NCBI GenBank assembly: GCA_000996605.1
Contig: LCOP01000045.1
Span: 6,156-14,492 of the forward strand
Length of the DNA: 8,337 nt
Source: Parcubacteria group bacterium GW2011_GWA1_47_8
GTDB lineage: Bacteria; Patescibacteriota; Minisyncoccia; Phycocordibacterales; UBA1550
Reading direction: 5' to 3'
Shown: positions 1 through 6,750 of the stretch, piece by piece
How positions within the stretch are numbered: position 1 is the first letter of the stretch
Layout of the letters: every line of letters starts with the position of its first letter
Notes under the pieces: model-generated
What the model was told of the DNA's origin: nothing
Databases searched by the model: none
The model's input: the letters and a program-made list of their open reading frames with translations, nothing else
Position numbers and translations under genes: made by a program

Positions 1-28
1 TACGAACCATAATTCATTATGGTTCGTA
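1..28. repeat. Perfect inverted repeat, 13-bp arms
   Basis: The left arm TACGAACCATAAT (1-13) and the right arm ATTATGGTTCGTA (16-28) are exact reverse complements around a 2-nt centre. No T-run follows directly on the plus strand, and on the minus strand the sequence runs out of the window, so terminator function cannot be judged. It could be a terminator for a gene outside the window, a protein-binding palindrome, or part of a dispersed repeat. Confidence 0.6.
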
Positions 29-99
29 CTCCGACTTGTTTTTCGCCTAAAAATAATGGTTTCAGAGGCGGGTACCGCGAGATAGTGGATGGGTTCTTA

Positions 100-139
100 G
101 TAAAAAAGAGAATGCCGTCCAGCCACAGACTGAACGGCA
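100..139 (-). terminator. Intrinsic terminator after the 98-aa gene
   Basis: Read on the minus strand, TGCCGTTCAG (139-130) pairs with CTGGACGGCA (122-113) across a 7-nt loop. The stem is 10 bp with one G-U wobble and is followed by TTCTCTTTTTT. It lies 25 nt past the stop codon of the 98-aa gene, the expected place for a rho-independent terminator. Confidence 0.75.
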
Positions 140-163
140 AAAAATCTTATAACGCGCAAAACA

Positions 164-460
164 TTAAATGTGCTGTCGGTAACCAAGACGTATTCTTTGG
201 TAATCGTCTCTTGTTAGTATGAAGCGATCAAATTCCACGATATCACGGAATACTTTATTTCTGACTCTCTTCACCAAACCCTCCAGAGTACAAGCATCCC
301 ATACTTCAACGTCTCGATCGCGGAGAAACTGTCGCATCTTCGCCCTAAGCGCCACCGGCTGATGGTGGGGATGCAGATTTTGAAATCCTGCGGCAACCAC
401 GAGACAATTAATAAGCTCCTCCTTCACCTTGTGCTTTTTCTTCCTTTGTGTGCGTGCCAT
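164..460 (-). CDS. Small basic protein of unknown function (98 aa)
   Basis: I do not recognise this family. The protein has a strongly basic N-terminus (residues 6-11 are RKKKHK), a His-rich stretch HPHHQP (30-35), and a predicted soluble, helical, charged remainder with several Arg/Lys pairs. No signal peptide or membrane segment is visible. The start is well supported: GAGGGGG lies about 7 nt before the ATG, a stronger ribosome site than any in the core operon to its right. The gene is preceded by a 103-nt gap with a weak promoter candidate and followed by a good intrinsic terminator, so it is probably its own unit. The composition would suit nucleic-acid binding, but that is only a guess. 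Confidence 0.65.
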   Translation of the reverse strand: MARTQRKKKHKVKEELINCLVVAAGFQNLHPHHQPVALRAKMRQFLRDRDVEVWDACTLEGLVKRVRNKVFRDIVEFDRFILTRDDYQRIRLGYRQHI

Positions 461-506
461 ATGAACACCCCCTCTCTTCTCCCCAAAGCCTTCGGCGGCC
501 GCCTCT

Positions 507-534
507 AGTATGCTTTAATGTCCTCCAAAAACAA
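507..534 (-). promoter_or_regulatory. Candidate promoter for the 98-aa gene
   Basis: On the minus strand TTGTTT (534-529) is followed after 16 nt by CATACT (512-507). Each hexamer is a partial match to the sigma-70 consensus. It sits in the gap between the DUF4105 stop and the SD site of the 98-aa gene. The match is weak and read-through from the upstream operon is also possible, since no terminator is visible after the DUF4105 gene. Confidence 0.3.
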
Positions 535-563
535 TACGTCATTTTGATCATTTTAGCAAATCT

Positions 564-1424
564 TCATCTCCCGCGGATCTTCAGGGAAAAGTCGAGGCTG
601 TCCGCAAACTTTTCGGCGAGTTCGTTGATGAGGTGCGCCGCGCGCGTTTCCTCAAAAGGAAGGGTGTTATCGATAAAGCCAAGATCGTACGCGTACTTGT
701 CGGCATTTTCCGGAAGCAGGAACGTAATATCCCACGGCACGCGTCCCGGCGTAATCTTGTTCACATGGCTTGTGATGTTCGTCGTGCAATTGTTCGTAAT
801 GGTGTTATAAAATTCCGGCTTCGCCTTGAGCTTATTCACGCGCAGAAGCATGTCAACAAACACAGCGCGCATCTTCTCGGGAGTAGCTTTGAGCGGATAC
901 AGGTACACGAGGTCATGACGATAGTTTGAACGCAATTTTATGACATCGCGTTCGTCAGCGATAACATACATGAGCTCATACTTTCGGAACACGCCTTTCA
1001 CGGCAGAAAATGACTCCGCTTTCTCTTTGCGAATCTCTATGGAAATAGAGACGAATCGATCCCCATCGAACTCAAAACTAAGGAACGTATGTGCCGCACC
1101 CTTATATCCCGAGAACGGCTCGACGATAAAATAGATATTTCTTAACTTTTCAAGATCAAAAGTAGCATCGTAATAATTCGGCGTATACTCGCTCGTGCTT
1201 TGGTAGGTAAAGTTGCGAATGTTGTGGATGGCGATACGGTTGCCGTCTATGTCTACATACGGGAGCACCGCCTGATCGAGCATCCAGTCGCGGTCGTTGG
1301 AGGGACGCACCACAATGACGAGAATAATGTAGGCGATAACGCTCACCGTAAAAATTATTGCGAGTATTTTCCCAAAAAGTTTAAGATATTTTTTTATCAT
1401 GATCATAAATGATGTCCCTGCCAT
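564..1424 (-). CDS. DUF4105 (Lnb N-terminal-like) membrane-anchored protein
   Basis: This is a 286-aa protein with one N-terminal membrane helix (about residues 18-39) and a large domain that should lie outside the membrane. The hallmarks of DUF4105 (PF13387) are present in order: NDRDW (43-47), HNIRNFTY (67-74), AHTFLSFEF (111-119), SIEIRKEK (128-135), YELMYVIADERD (149-160), PEFYN (203-207) and NNCTTNI (211-217). Conserved H112 and C213 look like a cysteine-hydrolase or acyltransferase type pair. From the literature as I recall it, this domain is the N-terminal part of Lnb, a lipoprotein N-acyltransferase, but the long membrane region of Lnb is absent here, so the function is open. The ATG lies 9 nt after the tatD stop; ATGs at residues 7 and 9 are alternatives, the first with AGGG upstream. 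It probably ends the core operon. Confidence 0.85.
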   Translation of the reverse strand: MAGTSFMIMIKKYLKLFGKILAIIFTVSVIAYIILVIVVRPSNDRDWMLDQAVLPYVDIDGNRIAIHNIRNFTYQSTSEYTPNYYDATFDLEKLRNIYFIVEPFSGYKGAAHTFLSFEFDGDRFVSISIEIRKEKAESFSAVKGVFRKYELMYVIADERDVIKLRSNYRHDLVYLYPLKATPEKMRAVFVDMLLRVNKLKAKPEFYNTITNNCTTNITSHVNKITPGRVPWDITFLLPENADKYAYDLGFIDNTLPFEETRAAHLINELAEKFADSLDFSLKIRGR

Positions 1425-1433
1425 GCGTTATTC

Positions 1434-2261
1434 TCAATCTGGAAGCGGGATATTCAATGTCCGAAACGCATTCTGGACGAGTGCCGCGCGGACGGTTTCG
1501 AAATCCTCGCCGCGGATCTCGGCGATCTTTTTCACCACTTCTTCTACATAGATCGGCTCGTTGCGTTTGCCACGGTACGGTATCGGTGGCACATACGGGC
1601 AGTCGGTCTCGGACATGATGCGGTCAAGGGGCGACAGTCGCACGACCTCGTCATACTCGCGCGAGAAGGTAATAACTCCCGTAAAAGAAATCGTAAACCC
1701 GAGCGCAAAATACTCGCGCGCGATATCAATCGTCTGCGAGAAAAAATGGATGTTCCCCGAAAGTGCGGGTGTGCTGGTTTTCTTGTCCCGCAGGATTGCG
1801 AGAACATCTCGATGCGCATCGGCAATCGCCTTGTCGCTGTCGCGACAATGGATCATGAGGGGAAGGTTGTGCTTCACCGCAAAATCGATTTGTGCGAGGA
1901 AAAGTTCTTTCTGGCGTGTTTTTTCCGCAAGCACATCAAGCGTGGCAGGCAGGCGTGAATAATCAAGCCCGCATTCCCCCACTGCAACGACACGTTTCGT
2001 AAGTGCAAGCTCGTCAAAAAACTCCGTCATGAATCGTTCCTCGGGATTGTCGATCGGATGCACGCCAATAGCGGCATACACACCGTGTGCATCGCCAAAG
2101 GAAGCCATCATCGCAACGCTCTGCGAGGTCTTGCGGTCGGTCCCTATCATGATTGCCCACACACTACGATCCTGCATCCGCTCCAAAACAGCGTTGCGGT
2201 CATCATCAAATCGAACGTCATTCACATGCGCATGAACATCAAAAAATTGCGGGAAAGTCAT
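1434..2261 (-). CDS. tatD: TatD family metal-dependent DNase
   Basis: This 275-aa protein has the full set of TatD amidohydrolase-fold motifs: HAH (10-12), GVHP (66-69), GECGLDY (95-101, with E96), HCRD (138-141), the H172 region and ETDCPY (218-223, with D220). The two-metal ligands H10, H12, E96, H138, H172 and D220 are all present, and the length is normal. Family members are Mg-dependent 3'-5' exonucleases or DNases acting in the cytoplasm, linked to DNA repair and DNA breakdown. It starts 18 nt after the metG stop, with no SD site, so it is probably cotranscribed. metG followed by tatD is a widespread order (metS-yabD in Bacillus). An orthologous name such as ycfH or yabD is equally possible. 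Confidence 0.93.
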   Translation of the reverse strand: MTFPQFFDVHAHVNDVRFDDDRNAVLERMQDRSVWAIMIGTDRKTSQSVAMMASFGDAHGVYAAIGVHPIDNPEERFMTEFFDELALTKRVVAVGECGLDYSRLPATLDVLAEKTRQKELFLAQIDFAVKHNLPLMIHCRDSDKAIADAHRDVLAILRDKKTSTPALSGNIHFFSQTIDIAREYFALGFTISFTGVITFSREYDEVVRLSPLDRIMSETDCPYVPPIPYRGKRNEPIYVEEVVKKIAEIRGEDFETVRAALVQNAFRTLNIPLPD

Positions 2262-2279
2262 ACGGTATTCAAATGAATT

Positions 2280-3056
2280 CTATGCCTTACGCATAAAAAG
2301 CGGTTGGGTCAAAGGTTCGGTTATAAAAATAATATTCTCGCCGACATCCTCGGAAACTTCTTGCTTGATTAGGCGACGCAATGTATCGGCAGTCTGCGGC
2401 ATCAGGGGGGCAATCATCTCCGTGATATGCGAAAGCCCGTACACCACACCCCACAGCACAAGCTCCGTCGTCTTGGAGTTGGTCTTGACCAGCTTGAATG
2501 GTTCATAATCCGTAATGTATTGATCAAGTTTCCCGATGAGCTCCCACACCACATCGGCGGCTTTGTTTACCTCGTGCGCACGCATGTGCGCATGGTAGCG
2601 TGGCAAAATATCATTAATCACCACATACGGTACATTGACGCCACCCGTGACGTCGAACCCTGTCACGGGAGCAATATTACCGTGGAACGGAGGATTCTCG
2701 ACAGTTCCACCCGCAATACGACCACCGAAATACTGCTCCGTCATTTTGAGTGTTCGCGAGACGAGATTGCCAAGGCCGTTTGCCAAATTCGCATTGTACA
2801 CTTCTTTGAAGTGCGGGGCAGTCAAGTCGCCATCGTCTGTCGGGACGATTTCGCGCGCAAAATAGTAGCGAAGCGCCTCCACGCCATACTCTGCAATAAA
2901 ATCTTCCGCTCGCAAAACATTGCCGATTGATTTCGACATCTTTCTCCCGCCCGAAGTGATGAACCCGTGTGCCAAAATCTCGCGCGGGAGCGGCCGCCAG
3001 ACCGAGTCTGCGGTGTCAAATAGTGCCCATTGAGGCAAAGGTGCGGAATTTTTCAT
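2280..3056 (-). CDS. metG: metG 3' fragment: KMSKS loop and anticodon-binding domain
   Basis: This is the C-terminal part of methionyl-tRNA synthetase, in a different frame from the N-terminal part. Clear homology begins at PLPREILAHGFITSGG (from 2993) and continues through KMSKS (2928-2942), the ATP-binding signature of class I synthetases. Next comes the stem-contact region (DGDL, NANLANGLGN), then the helical anticodon-binding domain with the DYEPFKLVK segment and a final MIAPLMPQTADTL helix. The frame stays open upstream to 3284, but residues before about 3000 do not resemble MetRS. The start given here, the ATG at 3056, is arbitrary and has no SD site. No C-terminal tRNA-binding (EMAP-like) domain follows, as in short bacterial MetRS. 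By itself the fragment lacks HIGH and most of the Rossmann fold and cannot aminoacylate tRNA. It is an intact gene only if the frame break near 3010 is a sequence error. Confidence 0.75.
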   Translation of the reverse strand: MKNSAPLPQWALFDTADSVWRPLPREILAHGFITSGGRKMSKSIGNVLRAEDFIAEYGVEALRYYFAREIVPTDDGDLTAPHFKEVYNANLANGLGNLVSRTLKMTEQYFGGRIAGGTVENPPFHGNIAPVTGFDVTGGVNVPYVVINDILPRYHAHMRAHEVNKAADVVWELIGKLDQYITDYEPFKLVKTNSKTTELVLWGVVYGLSHITEMIAPLMPQTADTLRRLIKQEVSEDVGENIIFITEPLTQPLFMRKA

Positions 3057-3807
3057 CATCCGCGCGTCCGTACCCAAGCGCCGAGAGATAATTCGAAAGC
3101 GCATCACACCACACGTACATGAGCTGGGAAGGGTCTTCGGGAACGGGAATCCCCCACGGGATCTCTCGTTCTGGTCGCGAGATGCTAATGTCGCCAAGTC
3201 CGCCGTCTTTTCCACTTGTAGCAATGAGCGCGAGCATCTCATGCGCTTTTGATGCGGGAGTAATCTTGAGCGTACCCGTTTCAATCAAACGCTTGAGCTC
3301 GGGACCGTATTTGGCAAGACTGAAAAAATAATTTTCCTCTTCAATGTGTTCAGGAAGAGTATTGTGTAGTGCGCATTTACCATCAACGAGATCTTTTTCT
3401 GTAATAAACGCCTCGCACCCCACACAATACAATCCTTGATAAATTCCCTTGCGCACATCACCTGCGGCGACAAGCCCCTGCCAAAGCGCAAGCGCACCCG
3501 GCCAATGATTGACCGAATCAGATGTACGGACAAAAAAATCATTCGATATCTCCAGCGCTACCATAAGCTCTTTAAACTCCGCTACATTTTGATCCACAAA
3601 TGCTTGCGGGCTCATTCCTGCAGCCTGTGCCGTACGGAGAATCTTGTCACCGTGTTCATCGGCACCCGTCAAGAAAAAAGTTTCTTCACCTTGTGCGCGA
3701 TGATACCGTGCCACAATATCGGCAAGCACGAGCGTGTACGAATGCCCGATGTGCAACTTCGCATTTGCATAAAAGATTGGTGTAGTGATGTAGAACTTGG
3801 AACTCAT
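3016..3807 (-). CDS. metG: metG 5' fragment: methionyl-tRNA synthetase catalytic domain, frameshifted
   Basis: MetRS joins methionine to its tRNA using ATP in the cytoplasm. These 263 residues contain HIGH (19-22), LTGADEHGDKI (46-56), a single zinc knuckle in the insert (C128, C131, C145, H148), and YVWCDALSNYLSALGY (231-246). After KFRTF (253-257) family similarity stops and a TGA follows six codons later. Homologs continue with roughly WPADVHxIGKDIxRFHxxxWPA; here only about 43 nt separate TTT from the resumed homology at PLPREI, where about 87 are expected. A loss near 44 nt fits both the missing residues and the frame change: the span 2280-3807 is 1528 nt, one more than a multiple of 3. 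Restored, the protein would be near 523 aa, normal for short MetRS. The ATG lies 16 nt after the AI-2E gene stop and has no SD site. Confidence 0.85.
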   Translation of the reverse strand: MSSKFYITTPIFYANAKLHIGHSYTLVLADIVARYHRAQGEETFFLTGADEHGDKILRTAQAAGMSPQAFVDQNVAEFKELMVALEISNDFFVRTSDSVNHWPGALALWQGLVAAGDVRKGIYQGLYCVGCEAFITEKDLVDGKCALHNTLPEHIEEENYFFSLAKYGPELKRLIETGTLKITPASKAHEMLALIATSGKDGGLGDISISRPEREIPWGIPVPEDPSQLMYVWCDALSNYLSALGYGRADDEKFRTFASMGTI

Positions 3808-3823
3808 TTCAATAATAACGGCA

Positions 3824-4894
3824 TTATGCAGTAAACCTCTTTTTGCGCGTGGCGATATCGTCGACGACCTCCATGAGCGACGCGGCGACTGGAACCGAGA
3901 TCAAAATACCAAGAAACCCGCCAAGCTGTCCGCCAATAATGAGGGCGAGGATAACGATGATTGGCGGCACGCCGACGACCTTTCGCACTACGAGCGGATA
4001 AATGAGCTGACTCTCAAACTGTTGTACCAGCACGTAAATAAGCACCACCACGAGAGCAAGCGACATTCCTCCTGTTGAAAATGCGATGAGCACTGCGGGG
4101 ATAGCGGCAATGATTGGCCCAAAAACAGGGATGATTTCCAAAACTCCCGCAAGGAGCGCGAGGGTAAGTGCGTACGGCACCTGAAACAATGCGAGCCCGA
4201 GATACACCAAAACAAAGATGAGCACGCCGAGCAAGAGTTGTCCCTGCATCCATTTGCCAATCTTCTCTTTTGAGCGTGACCACAGATCAATCGCGTATTC
4301 TTCATTGTTAAAAGGGATGGCAATCCTCAAAAAATCCTCAATGCCGTTCTTTTGCATCGCAAAATAAAAAGAGAGAACAATAATGAGGATAAAGCTGAAC
4401 ATCCCGCCAAAAAAAGCGACTACTGCCCCGGTCATATTGTTTGAAGCGTCTGAAAATTTACTGAGTGCCGCAAATATCTGCTCTATCGATGCAGTACCGT
4501 CAGTAATTTTACCTGCCAACACTTTCCCTTTCTCAAGAACACTTGAGCTGTCGCCCAGAACCCCCAAGTTGAGCTCCTGCGCAACATTGGGAAGTTTTTG
4601 AGAAAAATCCACGAGTTCATTGACGAATGCCGGCACGAACACATAAAAAAGTCCTGCAAAAAGTCCTGCAAGCGTGATGTACACGCCAAGCACCGCGGGA
4701 ATGCGCGGAATGTGGTAACGCGCAAGTAACCTTACGGCGGGCTCGATAGAAGATGCGAGAACCACTGCAGTCAAGATGACGAGCAAGAGGTCACGCAACA
4801 AATACAACACCACAAAGCCCAAGAGGATTGCGACGGTTTTGATGATAGTCCCCGCGCTGATAGAGATAGTGTTGTCTTTTTTCTTGACTGGCAT
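3824..4894 (-). CDS. AI-2E family transporter (PerM-like membrane protein)
   Basis: This 356-aa polytopic membrane protein belongs to the AI-2E transporter family (PF01594, formerly UPF0118). It has two N-terminal helices (about 16-50), one at 66-90, a soluble region at 92-150, a helix at 156-180, a second soluble stretch, and a C-terminal cluster of helices (220-345). Family signatures are GVLEIIPVFGPIIAAIPA (250-267) and LGGFLGILISVPVAASL (324-340). Members have been proposed to export autoinducer-2 or to act as cation/proton antiporters; sequence alone cannot tell which. I prefer the ATG at 4894 over the in-frame TTG at 4930, because a promoter-like TATGAT ends 6 nt before this ATG and the basic MPVKKK start is typical. 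The previous gene ends 58 nt upstream. The transcript probably continues into metG. Confidence 0.9.
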   Translation of the reverse strand: MPVKKKDNTISISAGTIIKTVAILLGFVVLYLLRDLLLVILTAVVLASSIEPAVRLLARYHIPRIPAVLGVYITLAGLFAGLFYVFVPAFVNELVDFSQKLPNVAQELNLGVLGDSSSVLEKGKVLAGKITDGTASIEQIFAALSKFSDASNNMTGAVVAFFGGMFSFILIIVLSFYFAMQKNGIEDFLRIAIPFNNEEYAIDLWSRSKEKIGKWMQGQLLLGVLIFVLVYLGLALFQVPYALTLALLAGVLEIIPVFGPIIAAIPAVLIAFSTGGMSLALVVVLIYVLVQQFESQLIYPLVVRKVVGVPPIIVILALIIGGQLGGFLGILISVPVAASLMEVVDDIATRKKRFTA

Positions 4895-4900
4895 ACCATC

Positions 4901-4930
4901 ATCATACACGATTATTTCCCATATAGCCAA
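4901..4930 (-). promoter_or_regulatory. Candidate promoter giving a leaderless AI-2E family mRNA
   Basis: TTGGCT (4930-4925), an 18-nt spacer and TATGAT (4906-4901, five of six matches to TATAAT) end 6 nt before the ATG at 4894. Transcription would then begin at or next to the A of the ATG. The gap has no SD site, which supports the leaderless reading. Confidence 0.5.
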
Positions 4931-4952
4931 CGGAGCATCTGCATGATGGCGG

Positions 4953-6224
4953 CTACTTCAGCGCGAGAATTGGCAAAAACGCCTCCCCTTTCTCAAACGG
5001 TCCAATCAATGCGAGGTTCAGATTCTTCTCGATAAATATCGTGCGTGCGACTTTTTGAACGTCCGCGGCAGTAACTGCGCGAATACGCTTTTCTTTTGCT
5101 TGCGGCAATTCATTCTCGCGATGAAGAATTTCCTGTACGCCATAATATTCGGCAAGGTCGTCCGACGACTCGAGTCCGAGATACATCATCCCGACGAGAT
5201 GCTCTTTTACTTTTGAAAGCTCCTCCGCAGGAACAAGATTATTTTTCAAGTTCTCGAGTTCTGCCATCACCGCACGCAACACTTCTTCGAGGCGGTCATT
5301 TGACACACCTGCCGATATTGCAAAATATCCACTGTCGGTTGAAGCACTGTTACCTGCGCGCACATAGTACCCTACTCCCATCTCGTCGCGTATTTTACGA
5401 AAAAGTCGTGAAGACATACCGCTGCCGAGAACGCCTCCAAGCACCGAGAGAGCCGAATTTCGCTTGTCGTAAATCGGGAACGACCTTACCCCAAGAATAA
5501 AATGTGTTTGATCTGTCTCTTTGTGTCGCACGGCAACCTGTGGTGCCTGTTGCATATCGCGCGTCTTTTTCTTACGACCCTTTTTGCTTAACGCGATACC
5601 TTTGAATCTTTTTGTAATCTCTTTAAATGCCTTGATTGTATCGATGTTCCCCGACACGATTACCGTTGTTGCACTTGCCACATAATGCGCCTTGCGATAT
5701 GCTACAAAATCTTTGCGGGACATTCCCCGCACGACATCGCGCAATCCGGTGATAGGCCACCCGGCGGATTGGTCGCCGTACAAAAGGTTCGTCCACACTT
5801 CGTGCACTTTTTGCATTGGCATGTCGTCATACATATTTATCTCGTCTACAATCACACCCTTTTCTTTTTCTATCTCATCTTCTTTAAGGAGCGGGTTTAG
5901 ATAGAGGTCAGAAATAATATCAATAAGTTTTGGAAAATCTGCGACCTTTCCTTTTGCATAATATCCGGTAAATTCCTGTCCCGTAAATGCGTTGAACTCG
6001 CACCCCAGCGTGTCGAGCTCTTTGGAAAGATCGCTCGTATTCGGGCGGTTAGCCGTACCCTTGAAACACATATGCTCGAGAAAATGCGAGATGCCGTTTT
6101 TTTCTTTCGGCTCATATTTTGATCCGGTTTCCACGAGCACGAGCACCGTCACGGTCGGATTGTCCGCCATGGGAACCGCAATCATGCGCAAACCATTTTG
6201 CAATACTTTTTTCTTGAATTTCAT
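4953..6224 (-). CDS. M16 family zinc metallopeptidase (processing-protease type)
   Basis: This 423-aa protein has the inverted zinc motif HFLEH (47-51: H47 and H51 bind zinc, E50 is the base). The third ligand E128, in VIVDEI, falls at the exact HxxEH-x76-E spacing of M16 peptidases. An N-terminal M16 domain is followed after about residue 170 by the non-catalytic M16 C domain, including GSGMSSRLF (267-275) and a Tyr pair (286-287) in the place of the conserved substrate-binding Arg/Tyr region. The length fits the single-unit M16B type (YmxG-like), which works as a dimer and cuts short peptides or presequences. No signal peptide is seen, so the site is probably cytoplasmic. I prefer the ATG at 6224, giving MKFKKKVLQNG, to the GTG at 6245, because a -10-like TACACT lies 6 nt before it. 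It is the first gene of the core operon. Confidence 0.92.
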   Translation of the reverse strand: MKFKKKVLQNGLRMIAVPMADNPTVTVLVLVETGSKYEPKEKNGISHFLEHMCFKGTANRPNTSDLSKELDTLGCEFNAFTGQEFTGYYAKGKVADFPKLIDIISDLYLNPLLKEDEIEKEKGVIVDEINMYDDMPMQKVHEVWTNLLYGDQSAGWPITGLRDVVRGMSRKDFVAYRKAHYVASATTVIVSGNIDTIKAFKEITKRFKGIALSKKGRKKKTRDMQQAPQVAVRHKETDQTHFILGVRSFPIYDKRNSALSVLGGVLGSGMSSRLFRKIRDEMGVGYYVRAGNSASTDSGYFAISAGVSNDRLEEVLRAVMAELENLKNNLVPAEELSKVKEHLVGMMYLGLESSDDLAEYYGVQEILHRENELPQAKEKRIRAVTAADVQKVARTIFIEKNLNLALIGPFEKGEAFLPILALK

Positions 6225-6230
6225 TTTTGC

Positions 6231-6259
6231 AGTGTAACATAACACCAGTAGTTAAACAA
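6231..6259 (-). promoter_or_regulatory. Candidate extended -10 promoter, leaderless M16 gene
   Basis: On the minus strand TTGTTT (6259-6254), a 17-nt spacer and TACACT (6236-6231) occur with an upstream TG (TGTTACACT, an extended -10). The box ends 6 nt before the ATG at 6224, so transcription should start at the initiation codon. The -35 lies just after the 17-bp hairpin at 6263-6304, within its T-rich tail. Confidence 0.5.
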
Positions 6260-6304
6260 AAGCCCGTCATATAAGAGATTCTATCGCATCTCTTATATGA
6301 CGGG
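6254..6304 (-). terminator. 17-bp perfect hairpin with T-rich tail
   Basis: CCCGTCATATAAGAGAT (6263-6279) and ATCTCTTATATGACGGG (6288-6304) are exact reverse complements around an 8-nt loop. On the minus strand the stem is followed by CTTTTGTTT, so it can act as a terminator insulating the M16 operon from upstream transcripts. The stem is unusually long and AT-rich, and a good terminator already lies at 6379-6410, so another role is possible. Confidence 0.6.
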
Positions 6305-6319
6305 TGAGGTTCTAAGATC

Positions 6320-6368
6320 ACTATCTACCTATATGATACTATCGTACCGTATAGGTAGATAGTATCAT
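6320..6368. repeat. Two overlapping, mutually exclusive inverted repeats
   Basis: Repeat A pairs ACTATCTACCTATA (6320-6333) with TATAGGTAGATAGT (6350-6363), 14 bp. Repeat B pairs ATGATACTATC (6333-6343) with GATAGTATCAT (6358-6368), 11 bp. Their right arms overlap, so the same strand can form one or the other but not both. No coding sequence covers the region. Confidence 0.6.
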
Positions 6369-6378
6369 TCTCGTTGTC

Positions 6379-6410
6379 GAAAAAAGAGGTCGGGACGATG
6401 TCCAGACCTC
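6379..6410 (-). terminator. Intrinsic terminator after the 61-aa gene
   Basis: On the minus strand GAGGTC-T-GGAC, loop ATC, GTCC-C-GACCTC forms a 10-bp stem with one internal mismatch, followed by six T. It begins about 20 nt past the stop of the 61-aa membrane-protein gene. Confidence 0.8.
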
Positions 6411-6431
6411 CGATTCTTCTTTCACCACATA

Positions 6432-6617
6432 TTACCCCGTCATTCTTTTTCTTTTTCGAATCGCTGTCGTACGAACAAAAATAACAATTCCACAGAGCCC
6501 TGCAAGCCCCAGAACAATTTCAGCGACGACAGACAGTTCCCCTTGCCAATACCCGAGAGAAGTCAGAATTATCAACCCCGCAAATCCTCCCGCCGCAAAC
6601 CAACAAAGTGCCTTCAT
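6432..6617 (-). CDS. Small two-helix membrane protein (61 aa), unknown function
   Basis: I do not recognise this family. There are two hydrophobic segments (about 5-22 and 29-48), with a short polar loop GYWQGE between them and a very basic tail RKRKRM (54-59). By the positive-inside rule the tail is cytoplasmic. The frame is open to a GTG at 6692, but I choose the ATG at 6617: GGGAGG lies 10 nt before it, while the GTG has no ribosome site and the extra 25 residues are not hydrophobic. It lies 133 nt after the 54-aa gene with no terminator between them, so they may share a transcript. A good terminator follows. Confidence 0.6.
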   Translation of the reverse strand: MKALCWFAAGGFAGLIILTSLGYWQGELSVVAEIVLGLAGLCGIVIFVRTTAIRKRKRMTG

Positions 6618-6750
6618 ATGAACAAATCCTCCCATTGCCGCGAAATTGTCCCGTAATACAGCGCGTAATGCGTTAATTGAGGAGAAGCTCACGCTGATTC
6701 GGTCGCATATTCCGTCTTTGTATGTACACGAGATCGCTGACCTTCATGCC

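Noticed and set aside
490..506. GCGGCCGC word next to a TCTAG word, resembling a cloning junction; a second GCGGCCGC lies near 2990-2997
   Set aside because: The flanks do not match a known vector prefix I can recall, and the second copy is inside metG coding sequence with normal homology just beyond it; chance is the simpler explanation.
3016..3284. Programmed ribosomal frameshift in metG
   Set aside because: Reframing alone cannot explain the loss, because a conserved segment of about 15 residues is also absent, and no slippery sequence with a downstream structure is evident at the break.
6618..6692. GTG-initiated 25-residue extension of the 61-aa membrane protein
   Set aside because: No SD site lies before the GTG, while GGGAGG stands before the internal ATG at 6617.
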